Of a stretch of 64,000 nt of DNA, positions 17,542 to 26,736 are shown in pieces (within the stretch, counting starts at the first letter, position 1; each line of letters begins with the position of its first letter). The stretch is taken from positions 496,001 to 560,000 of the forward strand of contig CBDEUC010000002.1 of NCBI GenBank assembly GCA_965243105.1. Reading direction: 5' to 3'. The notes beneath the pieces are model-generated. The model was not told the DNA's origin. It ran no database searches and worked only from the letters and a program-made list of their open reading frames with translations. The position numbers were made by a program, and so were the translations under genes. Source of the stretch: WLWS01 sp965243105 (GTDB lineage Bacteria > Pseudomonadota > Gammaproteobacteria > Eutrophobiales > Eutrophobiaceae).

Positions 17542-18561
17542 ATGAAAATGAAACGGCGCAGGTTTGTACAGGCTTCGGGATTACTTGCCAGTCATGGCTT
17601 ATTCACAGCTGCGTTTCCAGCCTATGCAAAAAATCCAGCGGAATATTCCGCAGCATTAATAGGCGACAAGGTATTTCTTAAACACCATATTTCTCCCGAT
17701 CATCCTGAAAGCCCCGGCAGGATAACGACTTTCAACCAACTCCTGTCCAAATCTCCTCCTATTGGCAGGCTGCTGCTCGAAAAGCCCCGGGTTCCCCACC
17801 AGGGCTGGCTGGCAAGTGTTCATACAGTGAAGCACATTGAATCTGTCAGCACCAATACCCCCGTTGCGCATCAAGTCGCAGCCAGTGCTGTATCAGCTGC
17901 CCTGCACGCAGTAGACCTTGTCACCAGTGGTGTTGTCAGCAGGGTTTTCTGTGCCACAAGACCCCCTGGACATCATGCATTGAATTCCGGCAGGGAAGAG
18001 GGCTTTTGCTATTACAACCACGTCGCAATAGCGGCTCGCTATGCACAAAGAAAGCACGGTTTTAAAAACATCCTTATCATCGACTGGGATTATCATCATG
18101 GAAACTCTACGGAGGCGATCTTTTACTCAGACCCGTCCGTACTGTTTTTTTCTACCCACGATCAATTTGCCTATCCCGGCACAGGGGAACCGGGGAAGCG
18201 GGGCGAAGGCAAGGGCCATGGGTTTAATGTCAATATTCACTTGCCCTGTGGCACGGGCGACGATGAGATTTTGTCGGTATACCATGAGAAACTTGTACCA
18301 CTGGCGGCGCAGTTTAAGCCTGAACTTGTGCTGGTGTCTGCCGGCTTTGATTCTCGTCACGACGATTTGCTGGGCTGTTTTGATATTACAGACCAGGGAT
18401 TCAGGAAACTGACTGGACTGGCGATAGAGATCGCCGACAAGTATTCCCAGGGACGCCTGGTTTCTATTCTCGAGGGTGGATACAACCTGGAGGGAAATGC
18501 CAGTGCCATGTATGCTCACCTTGAAACCATGGCTACGACACCTGCCCGGCAACTGAGCTAG
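17542..18561 (+). CDS. Histone deacetylase-family (acetylpolyamine amidohydrolase-like) protein with Tat-type signal
   Basis: The start at 17542 gives MKMKRRRFVQASGLLASHG, a twin-arginine motif (RRxFVQ) followed by a moderately hydrophobic stretch ending in AYAKNPA, so export by Tat is likely. The mature domain has the zinc hydrolase motifs of class II HDAC/acetylpolyamine deacetylases: RPPGHHA, IIDWDYHHGNSTEAIFYSDPSVLF with the zinc Asp and His, and SAGFDSRHDDLLG. The frame extends 36 bp upstream to a TTG abutting the symporter stop, but that adds non-conserved residues. Deacetylation of an acetylated amine or amide in the periplasm is inferred. Confidence 0.82.
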   Translation: MKMKRRRFVQASGLLASHGLFTAAFPAYAKNPAEYSAALIGDKVFLKHHISPDHPESPGRITTFNQLLSKSPPIGRLLLEKPRVPHQGWLASVHTVKHIESVSTNTPVAHQVAASAVSAALHAVDLVTSGVVSRVFCATRPPGHHALNSGREEGFCYYNHVAIAARYAQRKHGFKNILIIDWDYHHGNSTEAIFYSDPSVLFFSTHDQFAYPGTGEPGKRGEGKGHGFNVNIHLPCGTGDDEILSVYHEKLVPLAAQFKPELVLVSAGFDSRHDDLLGCFDITDQGFRKLTGLAIEIADKYSQGRLVSILEGGYNLEGNASAMYAHLETMATTPARQLS

Positions 18562-18563
18562 CT

Positions 18564-19592
18564 ATGCTATTTTTTTTGAGGAAAAGATTCGCAATTACTG
18601 CCCTCGCAGCACTTCTCGCACTGTGCTTTTCGCTTACAGTCCAGGCCAGGACCATCAGGATTGGCTTATCCATGCCGCGGCATATGACAGAGATTGATTA
18701 CCTGAATGGAATGTATGTGCGTTTCAAGGAAATTGTCGAACGGGAGAGCGGAGGCGACTTAAAGGTACAAATTTACTTTGGCGGAGTTCTAGGCAAACCC
18801 GATGAAAGATTAAACCAGGTTCGACGAAACATTATTCAAATGAGTGATGCCTCGGATGGAAATTATGCCACCATATTTCGCGATATACAGGTGATTTCAA
18901 TCCCGTATCTTTTCCCAAATCGGGAAGTGGCTCATAACGTGCTTGATGGAGAATTTGGAAAGCTGCTGGCTGACAAGCTTCGAATGAAAACAAATATTCG
19001 TGTACTGGGTTGGTGGGAATCGGCGGGTTTTAAACATTACAGTGCCAACAAGCCCATGCGTGTACCAGCTGACTTTCGTGGACAAAAAATGCGTGTAATG
19101 AGCGCAGTTTTTTCATTACCCGTCATTGCCATGGGTGGCTCGGCCATTCCTGTGCCGATGCCCGAACTGTATATATCGTTGAAAACAGGGGTAGTGAACG
19201 GACAGGATAACGCCGTCGCTGTGTTCAACATCTTAAAACTTCACGAAGTACAGGAATACCTGGTCCTCGATTCGCATATTTATAGCTTTGGTCCTCTTGC
19301 TATAAATGAAACGTTTTTTGCAACGCTCTCCAGCCGAGAAAAAAGGATCGTTGAATCCGCTGCGCTGAATGTGGTGAAGTGGAATCGGCGTCGTTCAATG
19401 GAGCAGGAGACGGCAGCCATCAAAACAGCACTCTCACATGGCGTAAAAATAATACACTTATCCTCCACGGAAAAGCAGGCACTAAAGAATATAACCCAGC
19501 CCGTAGCCATTGACTGGATGAAGAATAATATTGATACACCCGCCCTGGTTGATATGCTGGTGGACGAAGTGAAGACTCGAGCCGCTAACTAG
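18564..19592 (+). CDS. dctP: TRAP transporter substrate-binding protein, DctP family
   Basis: A 342-residue periplasmic binding protein with a signal peptide (AITALAALLALCFSLTVQA). The DctP fold shows RIGLSMPRHMTEIDYLNGMYVRFKEIVERESGGDLKVQIYF-type N-terminal strands (shown in part), the basic GQKMRVMS strand that carries the ligand carboxylate arginine, and ELYISLKTGVVNGQDN. It captures an organic acid for the DctQM permease encoded directly after it (2 bp gap). The ligand is unknown. It follows the deacetylase gene after only 2 bp, so a shared substrate pathway is plausible. Confidence 0.9.
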   Translation: MLFFLRKRFAITALAALLALCFSLTVQARTIRIGLSMPRHMTEIDYLNGMYVRFKEIVERESGGDLKVQIYFGGVLGKPDERLNQVRRNIIQMSDASDGNYATIFRDIQVISIPYLFPNREVAHNVLDGEFGKLLADKLRMKTNIRVLGWWESAGFKHYSANKPMRVPADFRGQKMRVMSAVFSLPVIAMGGSAIPVPMPELYISLKTGVVNGQDNAVAVFNILKLHEVQEYLVLDSHIYSFGPLAINETFFATLSSREKRIVESAALNVVKWNRRRSMEQETAAIKTALSHGVKIIHLSSTEKQALKNITQPVAIDWMKNNIDTPALVDMLVDEVKTRAAN

Positions 19593-19594
19593 CA

Positions 19595-20053
19595 ATGTTG
19601 AATCGACTTGAACAGATTGTAAAAGCAGTCGGCATATTTTGCCTGGTATCGCTGTTGATCCTTATCCTGCTCCAGGTTGTTCTTCGATACGGTTTTGATC
19701 GAAGCTATTTTTTCACGGAGGAACTTGGAAGATACCTGCTCATCTGGATGACAATGGCAGGAATGAGTCTTCAATGCCGAAGTGAAGGGCACATACGGGT
19801 GGACTTTCTCCTGCAAAGACTACATGGGAAACCCCGCCTTTTCCTGGAAATCGTCGTAAATATACTCGTCATCACGATTTTGTTTGTTGTCGTTTATACC
19901 GGGGTAATGTCCACGATATTCAATCACGGCCAGGAAAGCCCTGGAATGCAGGTTCCCCTGTCGTTTCCATTTATCGCCGTGCCTTTTTTCTTCATTATAG
20001 CTGCTGTATTCCTTGTAGAGAGGACCATCTCCGAATGCAAAAAGAGGCTATGA
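19595..20053 (+). CDS. dctQ: TRAP transporter small permease, DctQ family
   Basis: This 152-residue protein has four predicted membrane segments (residues about 12-35, 48-65, 86-108, 125-145) and the DctQ pattern RYLLIWMTMAGMSLQCRSEGHIRVDF. It pairs with DctM in the inner membrane as the small subunit of a sodium-driven TRAP transporter. It lies between dctP and dctM with spacings of 2 and 1 bp. Confidence 0.88.
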   Translation: MLNRLEQIVKAVGIFCLVSLLILILLQVVLRYGFDRSYFFTEELGRYLLIWMTMAGMSLQCRSEGHIRVDFLLQRLHGKPRLFLEIVVNILVITILFVVVYTGVMSTIFNHGQESPGMQVPLSFPFIAVPFFFIIAAVFLVERTISECKKRL

Positions 20054-20054
20054 C

Positions 20055-21341
20055 ATGAGCCTGCTGGTATTTTTTCTCGGTTTCCTGGTTTTGATCCTGT
20101 GCGGAATGCCCATTGCGTGGGCAATGATTGCGTCAACCATGCTCTGGATGCTCGTCAGCAACGAGATGGTATTCATGCTTATCGTGCCTGATCGTATTTT
20201 CCAGGGCATCGATCTCTTTATTCTCATGGCGGTGCCGCTGTTTATACTTGTAGGTGAGTTACTCAACGCATCCAGTATTACAGACAGGCTGGTGCAAACC
20301 GCAAATGACTTTTTTGGTTGGTTAAGGGGAGGGCTGGCCCAGGTCAATATTGCCTCGTCTATGCTTTTCTCCGGTATCACGGGCGTCGCTCTCGGAGATA
20401 TCGCGGCACTTGGACGTATTTTTATACCTGCCATGGTAAAGCAGGGTTTTACTGCAGAATACGCCGCCGCTGTGACGTCGTCCTCCTCAATTATCGGTCC
20501 CATGGTGCCGCCTTCCCTGATCATCATTATATATGGCGCCAGTACCGGCACATCAATTGGCGCGCTCTTTGCGGCCTGCGTCATTCCGGGTCTTTTTATC
20601 GGGATTTCACAGATGCTGCTGGTCTGGAGCCAGTCCAGCAAGAAAGGCGGAGAAATGCCAGTAACAAGACAATCTGCAGGCAACTTGTTTCGATCCGGTG
20701 CAGCATCGATTGTACCGCTGATGGTGCCGGTGATTATCCTCTGCGGTATTCTTGGCGGGATAATGACACCGACAGAGGCCGGCGCCATTGCCGCTTTTTA
20801 TGCCTTGTTGGTCGGTACCCTTTTTTACAGGAGCCTCGATTCCCCGGGTTTGTATCGAGCCTTGCAAAACACCCTGGCCCTATCGGGAAAATTACTGATT
20901 GTCGTTGGATGCGGTACGGTTTTTTCACTGGTGATGGCCATTGAAAATGTTCCTGCGCTACTGCAGGGGGTTATTGTTGAATATTCAATGGGTCCTGTGT
21001 TAACCCTGCTCATTGCAAACCTGCTACTCCTGCTAATCGGCATGTTTATTGATCCGGCAGCAGCAATTATCCTTTTTGCACCGCTGTTATCACAGGTTGC
21101 ACGTGCAGCCGGTGTTGATCCGGTGCATTTTGGTGTCATTATGATTCTTAACCTGAACCTCGGATTATTAACACCGCCGCTTGGCATTTGCCTCTTTGCA
21201 GCAGAGCAAATTGCCGAGTGTGGTATACCCGCACTATTGCGTGAATTGCTGCCTTTCCTGTTCACCACGCTTGCTGTTCTGCTGATCGTTACTTATATTC
21301 CCCAAATCAGCTTATGGTTACCCGGCGTGCTTGGGTTCTAG
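20055..21341 (+). CDS. dctM: TRAP transporter large permease, DctM family
   Basis: The 428-residue large subunit has about twelve membrane segments. Family motifs include PLFILVGELLNAS, GITGVALGDIAALGRIFIPAM, SSSIIGPMVPPSLIIIIYGA, GIMTPTEAGAIAAFYAL and LNLGLLTPPLGICLF. It catalyses sodium-coupled uptake of the ligand delivered by DctP. It is the last gene of the transporter, and the SRPBCC gene follows after 7 bp. Confidence 0.93.
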   Translation: MSLLVFFLGFLVLILCGMPIAWAMIASTMLWMLVSNEMVFMLIVPDRIFQGIDLFILMAVPLFILVGELLNASSITDRLVQTANDFFGWLRGGLAQVNIASSMLFSGITGVALGDIAALGRIFIPAMVKQGFTAEYAAAVTSSSSIIGPMVPPSLIIIIYGASTGTSIGALFAACVIPGLFIGISQMLLVWSQSSKKGGEMPVTRQSAGNLFRSGAASIVPLMVPVIILCGILGGIMTPTEAGAIAAFYALLVGTLFYRSLDSPGLYRALQNTLALSGKLLIVVGCGTVFSLVMAIENVPALLQGVIVEYSMGPVLTLLIANLLLLLIGMFIDPAAAIILFAPLLSQVARAAGVDPVHFGVIMILNLNLGLLTPPLGICLFAAEQIAECGIPALLRELLPFLFTTLAVLLIVTYIPQISLWLPGVLGF

Positions 21342-21348
21342 GAAAAAA

Positions 21349-21783
21349 ATGAACAGACAGCATATTGCACACTCAGCATCCATTGAAATTGGCGTCACCG
21401 CAGCGACGGCATTTACGTTCCTGTCAAAACCGGAGAATGTGGGTCGCTGGGCACTTGGGTGCTGGGATACGCAAACGACGGAGAAAGAAGGTATCTACAG
21501 TGGCATCTCCCTGTTCGATGGTCAAAAGAGCTATTTCCGCGTCGAGGCTCTTGCCGAAAAATACATGATCGATTATCACCTTGGTGACGCGGAATTGCTC
21601 AGACCGAGAATATCAATAAGGGTCATTGACGCTGCGACCGTCTCGATGGAAGAACCCTGCTGCGTGGTGACAATCAATGCCTGGCGTGATTCACAAATGG
21701 ATGACGAGCGATGGCAGAGGTTGTGTGCGACACATGAGGCAGAAATTTACCTGTTAAAAAGCCTTATAGAACTCGAGCACTAA
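21349..21783 (+). CDS. SRPBCC (START-like) family protein
   Basis: A 144-residue soluble protein. The start is ATG 21349 with TAGGAAAAAA upstream; a TTG at 21331 inside dctM is less likely. The N-terminus HSASIEIGVTAATAFTFLSKPENVGRWALGC is the characteristic first strand and helix of the SRPBCC/Bet v1-like fold, which binds hydrophobic ligands. The rest is poorly conserved. It is probably cotranscribed with the TRAP genes and could bind or process the imported compound; that role is inference. Confidence 0.6.
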   Translation: MNRQHIAHSASIEIGVTAATAFTFLSKPENVGRWALGCWDTQTTEKEGIYSGISLFDGQKSYFRVEALAEKYMIDYHLGDAELLRPRISIRVIDAATVSMEEPCCVVTINAWRDSQMDDERWQRLCATHEAEIYLLKSLIELEH

Positions 21784-21841
21784 GTTTTTCACGGGCGTCA
21801 TTTTCAATTGCTGCCTGCAGGCGTGTTAAACTTGTCGGCCT

Positions 21842-23434
21842 ATGTCTGAACAAGCTGTAATCCCTTCTTCTACATCCATGTGGAGCCCTTTGCGCCATGC
21901 AGAGTTCAGGGCCCTCTGGATAGCAGTTACCATTTCCAATACGGGTACCTGGATGCACGACATGGGAGTAGGCTGGTTAATGACCAGTATGACTGACTCC
22001 TCGCTGATGGTTGCACTTGTTCAAACTGCGACGACATTGCCATTTTTCCTGTTGGCACTACCGGCGGGAACCCTTGCAGATATCGTTGACCGACGTTCCT
22101 ACCTGCTTGGGACAATCTGCTGGATGCTGTTTTCGGCTGCGTTCCTGGGTTTATTGACCATCCTGGAATTAACAACACCGTGGACGCTGTTGGCGCTGAC
22201 TTTTTCACTGGGTGTCGGAAATGCCATGATGAGACCGGCACTGAGTGCCTCGGTCCCAAGCCTGGTGCCGCGAGCAGAATTGCGCCAGGCCATCACGCTG
22301 AATTCAATGAGTCTTAACGTTTCCCGCTCGGCAGGTCCAATCATTGCCGGGTTTGTCATCCTCTGGGCCGGGCCCGCCTGGGTGTTTCTACTCAACGCAC
22401 TTAGCTTTTTCGCAATCCTGTATGCGATATATGGTTGGAAAGTTAAGGAAGATGACGATGCTCCGCTGCCAGTAGAGCGCTTCCTTGAAGGCATGCGGGC
22501 CGGTTTGCGCTACGCAAGACATGCCCCCATGTTACAGGCGGTACTCGTCAAGGGAATCGTATTTTTCTTCTTTGGAAGCGCGATCTGGGCCCTGCTACCC
22601 GTTGTTGCCGTACAGCAGCTAAAGGGTGGCCCCGCGCTTTACGGCTGGCTTATTGCAGCTATTGGCATTGGTGCCGTCATTTCCTCGCAGTTGATGGGCT
22701 GGTTCAACCAGCGATACAGCAGGAACAGTATCGTGACATTCGGTGGCATGCTTTATGCCGCGACTCTTTACGGTTTTGGAAACTTCGAGCAGGTTCATAT
22801 TGTCATTCTGGTATTGATGGTGTGCGGTTGTGCATGGCTGGCACTTTTTTCATCAATAATCGTGGCTGGCCAGCTCGCTGTTCCAGACTGGGTGCGTGCT
22901 CGAGGACTGGCGCTGGTCATGCTCACAATGATGGGAAGCATGGCACTTGGAAGTGCAATCTGGGGTTACATCGCCGACCAGCTTGGGGTAGCCCTCAGTT
23001 GCTCAATTTCAGCTATTGGTCTTGCAGTCACGTTGCTACTTGTAAGAAATATTCGCATTGGAGAAGACGATCACATTGACCTGACACCTTCCATGCACTG
23101 GCCAACTCCCGAGTTTGCTGACGAAATTCGACCGGATAGCGGCCCTGTCATGATTACTATTGAGTATGTTGTAGCCGAGGACAATCATGCTGAGTTCTTA
23201 AGACTGTCGAAGAAACTGAAACAGCTGCGTAAAAGGGATGGGGCATTTTTCTGGGAGCTTTATAATAAGGCGGGAAGGGCCAACTGTTTTGTAGAAGTTT
23301 TCATGGTTAACTCATGGTTGGAACACCTTCGCCAGCATGCCCGCGTGACTGTTCTCGACAAGCAATTGCAGGATAAAATACGCTCACTTCTAATGGAAGA
23401 AACACGCCCCAAACGTACGCACTATATTGCCTGA
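21842..23434 (+). CDS. MFS exporter (MFS_3/enterobactin-exporter-like) with C-terminal ABM-like domain
   Basis: A 530-residue protein. Residues 1 to about 410 form a 12-segment major facilitator domain with MWSPLRHAEFRALWIAVTISNTGTWMHDMGVGWLMT at the start, LPAGTLADIVDRRSYLL and SVPSLVPRAELRQAITLNSMSLNVSRSAGP, the pattern of PF05977 exporters. The last 100 residues (MITIEYVVAEDNHAEFLRLSKKL onward) are cytoplasmic and resemble antibiotic biosynthesis monooxygenase/dimeric alpha-beta barrels, a known extension in this family. Quoted stretches are from the N-terminus and loops. Export of a small metabolite is likely. Confidence 0.82.
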   Translation: MSEQAVIPSSTSMWSPLRHAEFRALWIAVTISNTGTWMHDMGVGWLMTSMTDSSLMVALVQTATTLPFFLLALPAGTLADIVDRRSYLLGTICWMLFSAAFLGLLTILELTTPWTLLALTFSLGVGNAMMRPALSASVPSLVPRAELRQAITLNSMSLNVSRSAGPIIAGFVILWAGPAWVFLLNALSFFAILYAIYGWKVKEDDDAPLPVERFLEGMRAGLRYARHAPMLQAVLVKGIVFFFFGSAIWALLPVVAVQQLKGGPALYGWLIAAIGIGAVISSQLMGWFNQRYSRNSIVTFGGMLYAATLYGFGNFEQVHIVILVLMVCGCAWLALFSSIIVAGQLAVPDWVRARGLALVMLTMMGSMALGSAIWGYIADQLGVALSCSISAIGLAVTLLLVRNIRIGEDDHIDLTPSMHWPTPEFADEIRPDSGPVMITIEYVVAEDNHAEFLRLSKKLKQLRKRDGAFFWELYNKAGRANCFVEVFMVNSWLEHLRQHARVTVLDKQLQDKIRSLLMEETRPKRTHYIA

Positions 23435-23450
23435 TGCTGGATAAATAGAG

Positions 23451-25031
23451 ATGTCGACACCTTCAGAGAAACAAGTGAAGGAAGCGCTGGATAATATTCT
23501 CGCCAGCGACCTGTTTTCGCAAAGCGAAAGGCAACAGCGATTTCTTCAGTATATCGTGGAACAAAGCCTTTCGGGTCAGGCTGATAAGATTAACCAGTAC
23601 AGCATTGGCATTGATGTGTTTGACCGCGATGCGTCATTTGATCCGGCAATAGATTCAATTGTGCGCGTAGAGGCTGGCCGCCTTAGATCAAAACTCCGAG
23701 AGTACTACAGCCTGGCCGGAAAACTGGAATCAATACGTATTGATGTGCAGAAGGGAAGTTACAACGCTTCATTCTCGTACCAGGATGACTCGAATGAATC
23801 ACAGGAAACAATTCCTTCACCGGAAATTTCGAAGCACTCATCTTCCAGTAACAAGATTCAAAAGCCTGCCATAGCCGTACTGGCCTTCAGGAACAGTAGT
23901 GGTGAAGTGGAGCAGGATTATTTCGCTGACGGAATATCAGAAGACATCATTACAGATCTCGCAAGATTTTCCGAGCTGGCTGTGATTTCCAGCCATTCGA
24001 GTTTCAGTTACCGTGATCGTGATGTACAAATCAGCAGGATACGGGAGGAGTTGAAAACCGACTATATCCTGAGTGGAAGTATTCGAAAATCAGGCGGCCG
24101 AATCAGGGTTTCTGCCCAACTGGTGGATACACAAACTGAGCAACAGCTTTGGGCAGAGCGTTATGACCACGAACTTAATGACATTTTTGCTGTACAGGAT
24201 GATGTGAGGGAGAAAATAATTCTCGCCCTTCAACAGCAGCTGGATCATCATCTCAAGGCAGGCCCAATCCACAAGAACACGCAAAGTGTTGAAGCTTATG
24301 ACTGTGTGCTCAGGGGGACAGAGTATGCTAGAAAAACCAATCGTGAAGACATGATGCAGGCCCAGGCCCTGTTTCGCAGGGCTATCGAGCTGGATCCGGA
24401 GTATGCTGAAGCGTACGCCAGGCTGGCACGATTACAGGTTTATTACTACATAGGCGGCATTGACAAGTCGCGTGAGGTACTTGAGAAAGCGGATGCACTG
24501 GCACAGAAGGCGGCTGAGCTTTGCCCCAATACCGCTTATGTCAGGGCCACGCGTGGCTGGGTATACGAATGGCTTGGCAACAGTGACGATGCCCGGCGAG
24601 AATGGGAACAGGCAATCGAACTGGACTCAAGCCAGGAAAGTGCATACAACTATCTTAGTCTTTTGCTGGCCTGGAATGGAGAAACCGACAGGGCAAAAGA
24701 ACACCTTGAAAAAGCGCAACAGCTCAATCCACTGGGAACCTATCATTTTATTTACGGAATGATTTATTACATGGATAACGATTTTGAATCCGCCGTTTCC
24801 AGCTTTCAAAAAAATACCGATGTGGACAGGGCTTTTATCCCGGGCTGGTTGTTTCTTGCATCCGCGTACGAAAGAGCAGGGAACGATGATGCAGCAAGAC
24901 ATGCGCTCGACAGGCTACTGGAAATTAACCCTGATTACAGTCTTACCAGTGGTAGTCGAGGAATAAAAGTGCCGGAAGTAAGACAACGTTTTCGTTCCGG
25001 GCTTGAGCGACTGGGATTACAGTTTGAATGA
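23451..25031 (+). CDS. TolB/FlgO-like domain and TPR protein with N-terminal regulator-type region
   Basis: A 526-residue soluble protein with three parts. Residues 1-105 hold SERQQRFLQYIVEQSL, NQYSIGIDVFDRD and IVRVEAGRLRSKLREYY, a recurring N-terminal module of proteins often labelled adenylate cyclase-like though no cyclase domain is present. Residues about 140-265 (PAIAVLAFRNSSGEVEQDYF, ADGISEDIITDLARF, ILSGSIRKSGGRIRVSAQLVD, LWAERYDHELNDIF) match the FlgO/TolB N-terminal fold. Residues 280-510 carry about five TPRs. A scaffold or signalling role is likely. It follows the MFS gene by 16 bp and ends at a bidirectional terminator. Confidence 0.7.
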   Translation: MSTPSEKQVKEALDNILASDLFSQSERQQRFLQYIVEQSLSGQADKINQYSIGIDVFDRDASFDPAIDSIVRVEAGRLRSKLREYYSLAGKLESIRIDVQKGSYNASFSYQDDSNESQETIPSPEISKHSSSSNKIQKPAIAVLAFRNSSGEVEQDYFADGISEDIITDLARFSELAVISSHSSFSYRDRDVQISRIREELKTDYILSGSIRKSGGRIRVSAQLVDTQTEQQLWAERYDHELNDIFAVQDDVREKIILALQQQLDHHLKAGPIHKNTQSVEAYDCVLRGTEYARKTNREDMMQAQALFRRAIELDPEYAEAYARLARLQVYYYIGGIDKSREVLEKADALAQKAAELCPNTAYVRATRGWVYEWLGNSDDARREWEQAIELDSSQESAYNYLSLLLAWNGETDRAKEHLEKAQQLNPLGTYHFIYGMIYYMDNDFESAVSSFQKNTDVDRAFIPGWLFLASAYERAGNDDAARHALDRLLEINPDYSLTSGSRGIKVPEVRQRFRSGLERLGLQFE

Positions 25032-25036
25032 AATAA

Positions 25037-25065
25037 GCGACCCGGTCCCCTGGGAACCGGGTCGC
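25037..25065. terminator. Bidirectional terminator between convergent genes
   Basis: A 10-bp GC-rich stem (GCGACCCGGT / ACCGGGTCGC) with a 9-nt loop lies 5 bp after the TPR gene stop and 8 bp before the end of the minus-strand small gene. Read on the minus strand it is followed by TTATTT, so it best serves the small exported protein gene and probably also blocks plus-strand transcription. Confidence 0.7.
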
Positions 25066-25073
25066 ATGCGTGG

Positions 25074-25382
25074 CTAGATATTACCCTGTTCAAGTTGTGG
25101 GTCGTTATCCGCGATTTTCGCCACCCTGTCTTCGGATTGCCCGGTGACTTTCAGGTAAAGCGGGGTATAGCTGAATTGCTCCACCAGGCGACCTTGTTCA
25201 GCAATGAAATCTGCGTGGTGACTGGTGACAGTTTCATAGAACAGGCCATAGTTTGAATCAGGGTTTATGCTGTAAGCCTGTTCAGTGCCTGGGTTCTGCC
25301 CGACCACCTGCTGGTAAAATCCATCCGCCATTGCTGAACTGCTGATTGCTACCAGTGCTGCTGCTGTGATTAAGTTTTTCAT
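25074..25382 (-). CDS. Small exported hypothetical protein
   Basis: The start at 25382 gives MKNLITAAALVAISSSAMADGF, a clean Sec signal with cleavage after AMA; a GAGGAG ribosome site lies just upstream. The mature peptide is about 83 residues, hydrophilic, with QQVVGQNPGTEQAYSINPDSNYG and no cysteines. It resembles small DUF-type periplasmic proteins of gammaproteobacteria, but I do not recognise a family with certainty. It is monocistronic with its own terminator at 25037-25065. Confidence 0.65.
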   Translation of the reverse strand: MKNLITAAALVAISSSAMADGFYQQVVGQNPGTEQAYSINPDSNYGLFYETVTSHHADFIAEQGRLVEQFSYTPLYLKVTGQSEDRVAKIADNDPQLEQGNI

Positions 25383-25587
25383 GTTACTACTCCTCGTGTG
25401 TTGTTTAATTGACGGGGGCAAGTTTCGTCAATCACAGCTCTTTGAAGAAGTAAGTAACGGCTAGTAACGTAGTTAACTGATTGTTATTAAAAAAGTTATT
25501 TAAGGATATTATTGGTGGCCCCGTGCTAATCACGCTCTTCGGCCAGGTCCCCACGGGGCACCCAGGGCCAGGCTGTTGGGGCGCTAC

Positions 25588-26736
25588 TCAGGAAATTGTA
25601 GATTCCTCCATGCTTTTCCTGGAATTTTTCATATTCCTGAATATCAATGGCTTCTCTTCAACTTCCTTGTTTCCGGCCAGCTTGCCAATCCTTTCCACAT
25701 CATCATGCAGCTGTCCGTGAAAGGGAGATTTATCACAAACGGGATCCGCATTGCTCGCATCCCCTGTAAGCATCCATGCCTGGCATCGACATCCGCCAAG
25801 ATCTTTTTCCTTTTCCGGGCAACTGCGGCAGGGTTCTTTCATCCAGTCCGTTCCGCGAAACTGGTTAAAGGTGGGGGATTCATCCCAGATCCAGTCAACG
25901 CTGTGGTTCTTCACGTTTGGAATCTCAAGCCCCGGAAGCTGGGCCGCAGCGTGACAGGGGAGCGCGCTACCGTCAGGTGCAATGGTAAGAAAGATATTCC
26001 CCCAGCCATTCATGCATTTCTTTGGTCGGTTCTCGAAATAATCGGGTATGACATAGATGATCTTCATCTTGTCTTTCATTTTTTCCTGGTAATGCTTTGC
26101 AACCTGTTCTGCATTCTCCAGCTGCGCCCTGGTGGGTAATAACTGGTCCACATTGATCCTCGACCAGCCATAGTACTGGGTGCTGGCAAGCTCAACATAA
26201 TCTGCGTTCAAATCCACCGTCATATCAAGAATATGATCAATCTGGTCGATGTTCTTTCTGTGTAGTACGATATTGAGCACCATCGGATACTCATATTCTT
26301 TGACCAGCCTGGCCATTTCCAGCTTGTGCTGGAAAGACTTTGTCCCACCAATATAATTATTCAATTCTTCAGTACTTGCCTGGAAACTTACCTGTATGTG
26401 ATCCAGCCCCGCCTTCTTGAATTTCTTTATACGTTCTTCATCCATGCCGACACCCGAAGTAATCAGGTTGGTGTAGTAACCCAGCTGACGGGCTTCCGCG
26501 ATGAGTTCTTCAAGGTCTTTCCTGACAAGTGGTTCGCCACCGGAAAACCCCAGTTGTGTCGCTCCCATTTTTCGCGCCTCGCGCATAACGCGGATCCAGT
26601 CCTCCGTGGACAATTCTTCCTTGTATCTCGCTATATCAATAGGGTTAGAGCAATAGGGGCACTGCAGGGGGCAACGGTAGGTTAGCTCTGCAAGCAGCCA
26701 GAGGGGTTTAGTTTGTTCCATCTTTGATCCAGCCAT
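25588..26736 (-). CDS. pqqE: PQQ biosynthesis radical SAM protein PqqE
   Basis: PqqE is the radical SAM enzyme that links Glu and Tyr side chains of the PqqA peptide. The 382-residue protein has the SAM cluster site CPLQCPYC near the N-terminus, GFSGGEPLVRKDL, and auxiliary cluster cysteines in KKCMNGWGN, ALPCHAA, CRSCPEKEKDLGGCRCQAW and DPVCDKSP (SPASM domain). It ends with PLIFRNMKNSRK, matching the family tail. Two ATGs (26736 and 26721) are possible starts; both overlap the end of pqqD. Order pqqC-D-E is canonical. Confidence 0.95.
   Translation of the reverse strand: MAGSKMEQTKPLWLLAELTYRCPLQCPYCSNPIDIARYKEELSTEDWIRVMREARKMGATQLGFSGGEPLVRKDLEELIAEARQLGYYTNLITSGVGMDEERIKKFKKAGLDHIQVSFQASTEELNNYIGGTKSFQHKLEMARLVKEYEYPMVLNIVLHRKNIDQIDHILDMTVDLNADYVELASTQYYGWSRINVDQLLPTRAQLENAEQVAKHYQEKMKDKMKIIYVIPDYFENRPKKCMNGWGNIFLTIAPDGSALPCHAAAQLPGLEIPNVKNHSVDWIWDESPTFNQFRGTDWMKEPCRSCPEKEKDLGGCRCQAWMLTGDASNADPVCDKSPFHGQLHDDVERIGKLAGNKEVEEKPLIFRNMKNSRKSMEESTIS

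Noticed and set aside
25545..25561. Imperfect hairpin GGTCCCC/GGGCACC after pqqE
   Set aside because: One central mismatch and no T run on either strand; not a convincing terminator.
25510..25650. Alternative reading frame past the pqqE end encoding IQEYEKFQEKHGG and more
   Set aside because: The annotated frame already ends with the normal PqqE tail (LIFRNMKNSRK), and the alternative frame has no start codon.
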